Shown here one piece after another: positions 62,694-64,000 of a DNA stretch of 64,000 nt; the first letter of the stretch is position 1, and each line of letters begins with the position of its first letter. The stretch covers positions 55,778-119,777 of the forward strand of contig WRCN01000003.1 of assembly GCA_009783885.1 (NCBI GenBank). Direction: 5' to 3'. The position numbers and the translations under genes are program-made. The notes beneath the pieces are model-generated. The model was not told the origin of the DNA. It did no database searches and was given only the letters and a program-made list of their open reading frames with translations. This DNA is from Bacteroidales bacterium (lineage in GTDB: Bacteria; Bacteroidota; Bacteroidia; Bacteroidales; P3).

Positions 62694-64000
62694 TTACTGT
62701 TTCACTATTTTAATTGGAACAATCGCTGTTTTCGTATGGATTCTTACAATGTAATTTCCAATTGGCAGAGATTGTAAATCTAGTATTTTGCGATTGCCTT
62801 GCAACTGCATCATCACTTTTCCATTCAAATCTAGAATAACGATTTGCTGTATCATTTCCTCGGTTTGAATGTGCAATAGATCTGTTGTTGGGCTTGGAAA
62901 AACTACAAATAATTCTCTGCTGGTAGTTACTACGATTGATGTTTGATCATCGGTAAATGTAGCAGAAATAGTAACATGATCGTCCAATATGTGGATGTGT
63001 GTTTCATCCGTACCACCGTGCCACCACTCAACAAATTTGAAGCCTTCGTGAGCTGTTGCAATCAAGGTCAGTTCTGTACCTTCTTCCAACTCATCACCAT
63101 GAAAGACTTCGTCTTCGTCGCTCATTACAGTAATTATACCGCCAATTCCTGGTGTGATTGTTACCGTATAATAGATGGGGATTGCTTCGAACGTTGCACC
63201 GATAGCGATGTCGCTATTTAACGTAATCGAACGAGGATTTTCAGTGTTTCCATCCCACCATTGGGCAAACTCATAGTCCGTATCGGGCATTACGCTCAAA
63301 GTTAGGATTGTACCTTCCTCTAACTGATCTCCGGTGTTCACTGCACTTGTGTCGTTCATTACGGTAATAATTCCGTTAGCTGGCGGAATGATTGTTACCG
63401 TATAAGTCGGAATTGCTTCGAATGTTGCACTGATGGTAACATTTTCGGTTAGAGTGTGCGTGCGGGTTGCATTGGTGTTGTCGTCCCACCATTTTTCAAA
63501 TACATAACCGGTGCCGGGGATTGCTGTTAAGGTCAATATAGTACCTTCTGCCAACACATCGCCGTCTGCAACAGGGTTATCGCCGCTCATAACAGTAATG
63601 GTTCCGTTGGTTGCAGGGGTAATGTTTACTGTGTAAGTTGGTGTCATAGGTATGGGTTTTCCAATGATCGTCCAGGCCAAAACTCTTGAAGGGAATGATG
63701 TTCCGGTATTTGTACCAGCTAATGTACTCGAAGTTTTATTGATTTTTTGGATCGTTGTACCATTGAATGTGGTTGCATAAACTTCATTGGTTCCCCGATC
63801 AACGGCAAGCATACCGGTAAATGCTGTTACATTGTTTGCCCTTGCTTGTGTAAAAACACCCGTTGTTAGATTTACTGTACCTAATCCACGACCGGAGGCT
63901 ATGCCTTGAGCATAGCAAACGCCGTCGTTATCAATGGTAATCGTAACTGCAGGAGATAAATTCGAACCGATTTGAGTTAACTCGCCGTTTGTTAAGTTCA
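62694..64000 (-). CDS. T9SS cargo protein with three InlB B-type repeats, N-terminus outside window
   Basis: The minus-strand frame is open from the stop at 62694 to the window edge (about 435 residues). Upstream of the internal Met at 63812 it reads GLGTVNLTTGVFTQ..., a beta-propeller-like segment, so 63812 is not the true start. Three tandem units of about 75 residues follow (each YTVxITP ... GTILTL ... FEKWWDDNT-like ... ISATFEAIP), matching the Flg_new/InlB B-repeat pattern. The end (FVVFPSPTTDLLHIQT ... IGNYIVRIHTKTAIVPIKIVKQ) is a type A T9SS sorting domain. Probably a surface adhesin or structural protein. Confidence 0.85.
   Translation of the reverse strand, partial: NLTNGELTQIGSNLSPAVTITIDNDGVCYAQGIASGRGLGTVNLTTGVFTQARANNVTAFTGMLAVDRGTNEVYATTFNGTTIQKINKTSSTLAGTNTGTSFPSRVLAWTIIGKPIPMTPTYTVNITPATNGTITVMSGDNPVADGDVLAEGTILTLTAIPGTGYVFEKWWDDNTNATRTHTLTENVTISATFEAIPTYTVTIIPPANGIITVMNDTSAVNTGDQLEEGTILTLSVMPDTDYEFAQWWDGNTENPRSITLNSDIAIGATFEAIPIYYTVTITPGIGGIITVMSDEDEVFHGDELEEGTELTLIATAHEGFKFVEWWHGGTDETHIHILDDHVTISATFTDDQTSIVVTTSRELFVVFPSPTTDLLHIQTEEMIQQIVILDLNGKVMMQLQGNRKILDLQSLPIGNYIVRIHTKTAIVPIKIVKQ

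Noticed and set aside
1..64000. tRNA or rRNA genes, prophage or transposase
   Set aside because: No cloverleaf, rRNA-like or transposase sequence was recognised in any gap; a dedicated tRNA search would settle small ones.

Overview
This is one continuous piece of a low-GC, AT-rich Bacteroidota chromosome, most likely from an anaerobic member of the order Bacteroidales. Four things point there. Intergenic regions carry the Bacteroidetes sigma-factor box TAnnTTTG(C), usually as TATCTTTGC, often in divergent pairs. Three products end in type IX secretion (T9SS) C-terminal sorting domains. BACON, DUF1573, DUF3667 and DUF6157 proteins are typical of the phylum. A V-type ATPase subunit, an HydE hydrogenase maturase and a sodium-pump beta subunit suggest fermentative anaerobic life. 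No tRNA, rRNA, CRISPR array, prophage or transposase was seen.

Layout. 1-6.7 kb: hisS (cut by the window edge), a PlsC-like acyltransferase, and the rsfS-ftsH-LUD-cdsA run. 6.8-9.4 kb: a secreted S1 protease and a BACON lipoprotein. 9.4-20.9 kb: oadB, cdd, an M23/LysM peptidase, a 5'-nucleotidase, fmt, HU, trmH, murD, hydE, glyS and a BadF-type kinase. 21-29.9 kb: an FKBP isomerase, an OFA transporter, rseP, serC-serA, a lipoprotein, an isolated V-ATPase B subunit and a YhcC-like radical SAM protein. 29.9-35.5 kb: a glycosyltransferase/flippase/membrane-protein operon, thyA and small DUF genes. 35.7-41.2 kb: an AT-rich, one-strand cluster of short exported proteins of unknown function with near-identical signal peptides, plus two truncated gene heads. 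41.5-47.2 kb: nupC, an M3-like metallopeptidase lipoprotein and a T9SS-exported peptidylarginine deiminase. 47.2-51.2 kb: an MBL hydrolase, DUF6913, dapA and comEC. 51.2-54.1 kb: an ORF6N protein and a frameshifted M48 protease gene. 54.1-62.5 kb: SpoIID, lpxB, surE, an aminotransferase, two DUF1573 proteins, ccsA, ribD and ddh. 62.7-64 kb: the C-terminal part of a repeat-rich T9SS protein.

How genes work together. dapA and ddh give the dehydrogenase route to meso-diaminopimelate, and murD uses later precursors for peptidoglycan. lpxB and the PlsC-like and CdsA proteins serve lipid A and phospholipids. serC and serA are adjacent serine-biosynthesis genes. rsfS and ftsH cover ribosome silencing and membrane proteolysis.

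The most striking non-gene structure is a set of short GC-rich palindromic repeats of several unrelated families. They fill intergenic gaps and also sit in frame inside housekeeping genes (murD, hydE, comEC, ccsA; a non-palindromic one in the deiminase), where they appear to add protein segments without breaking the reading frame. The peptidylarginine deiminase, which keeps the catalytic and substrate-arginine-binding pattern of the Porphyromonas gingivalis enzyme, is the most notable single gene.
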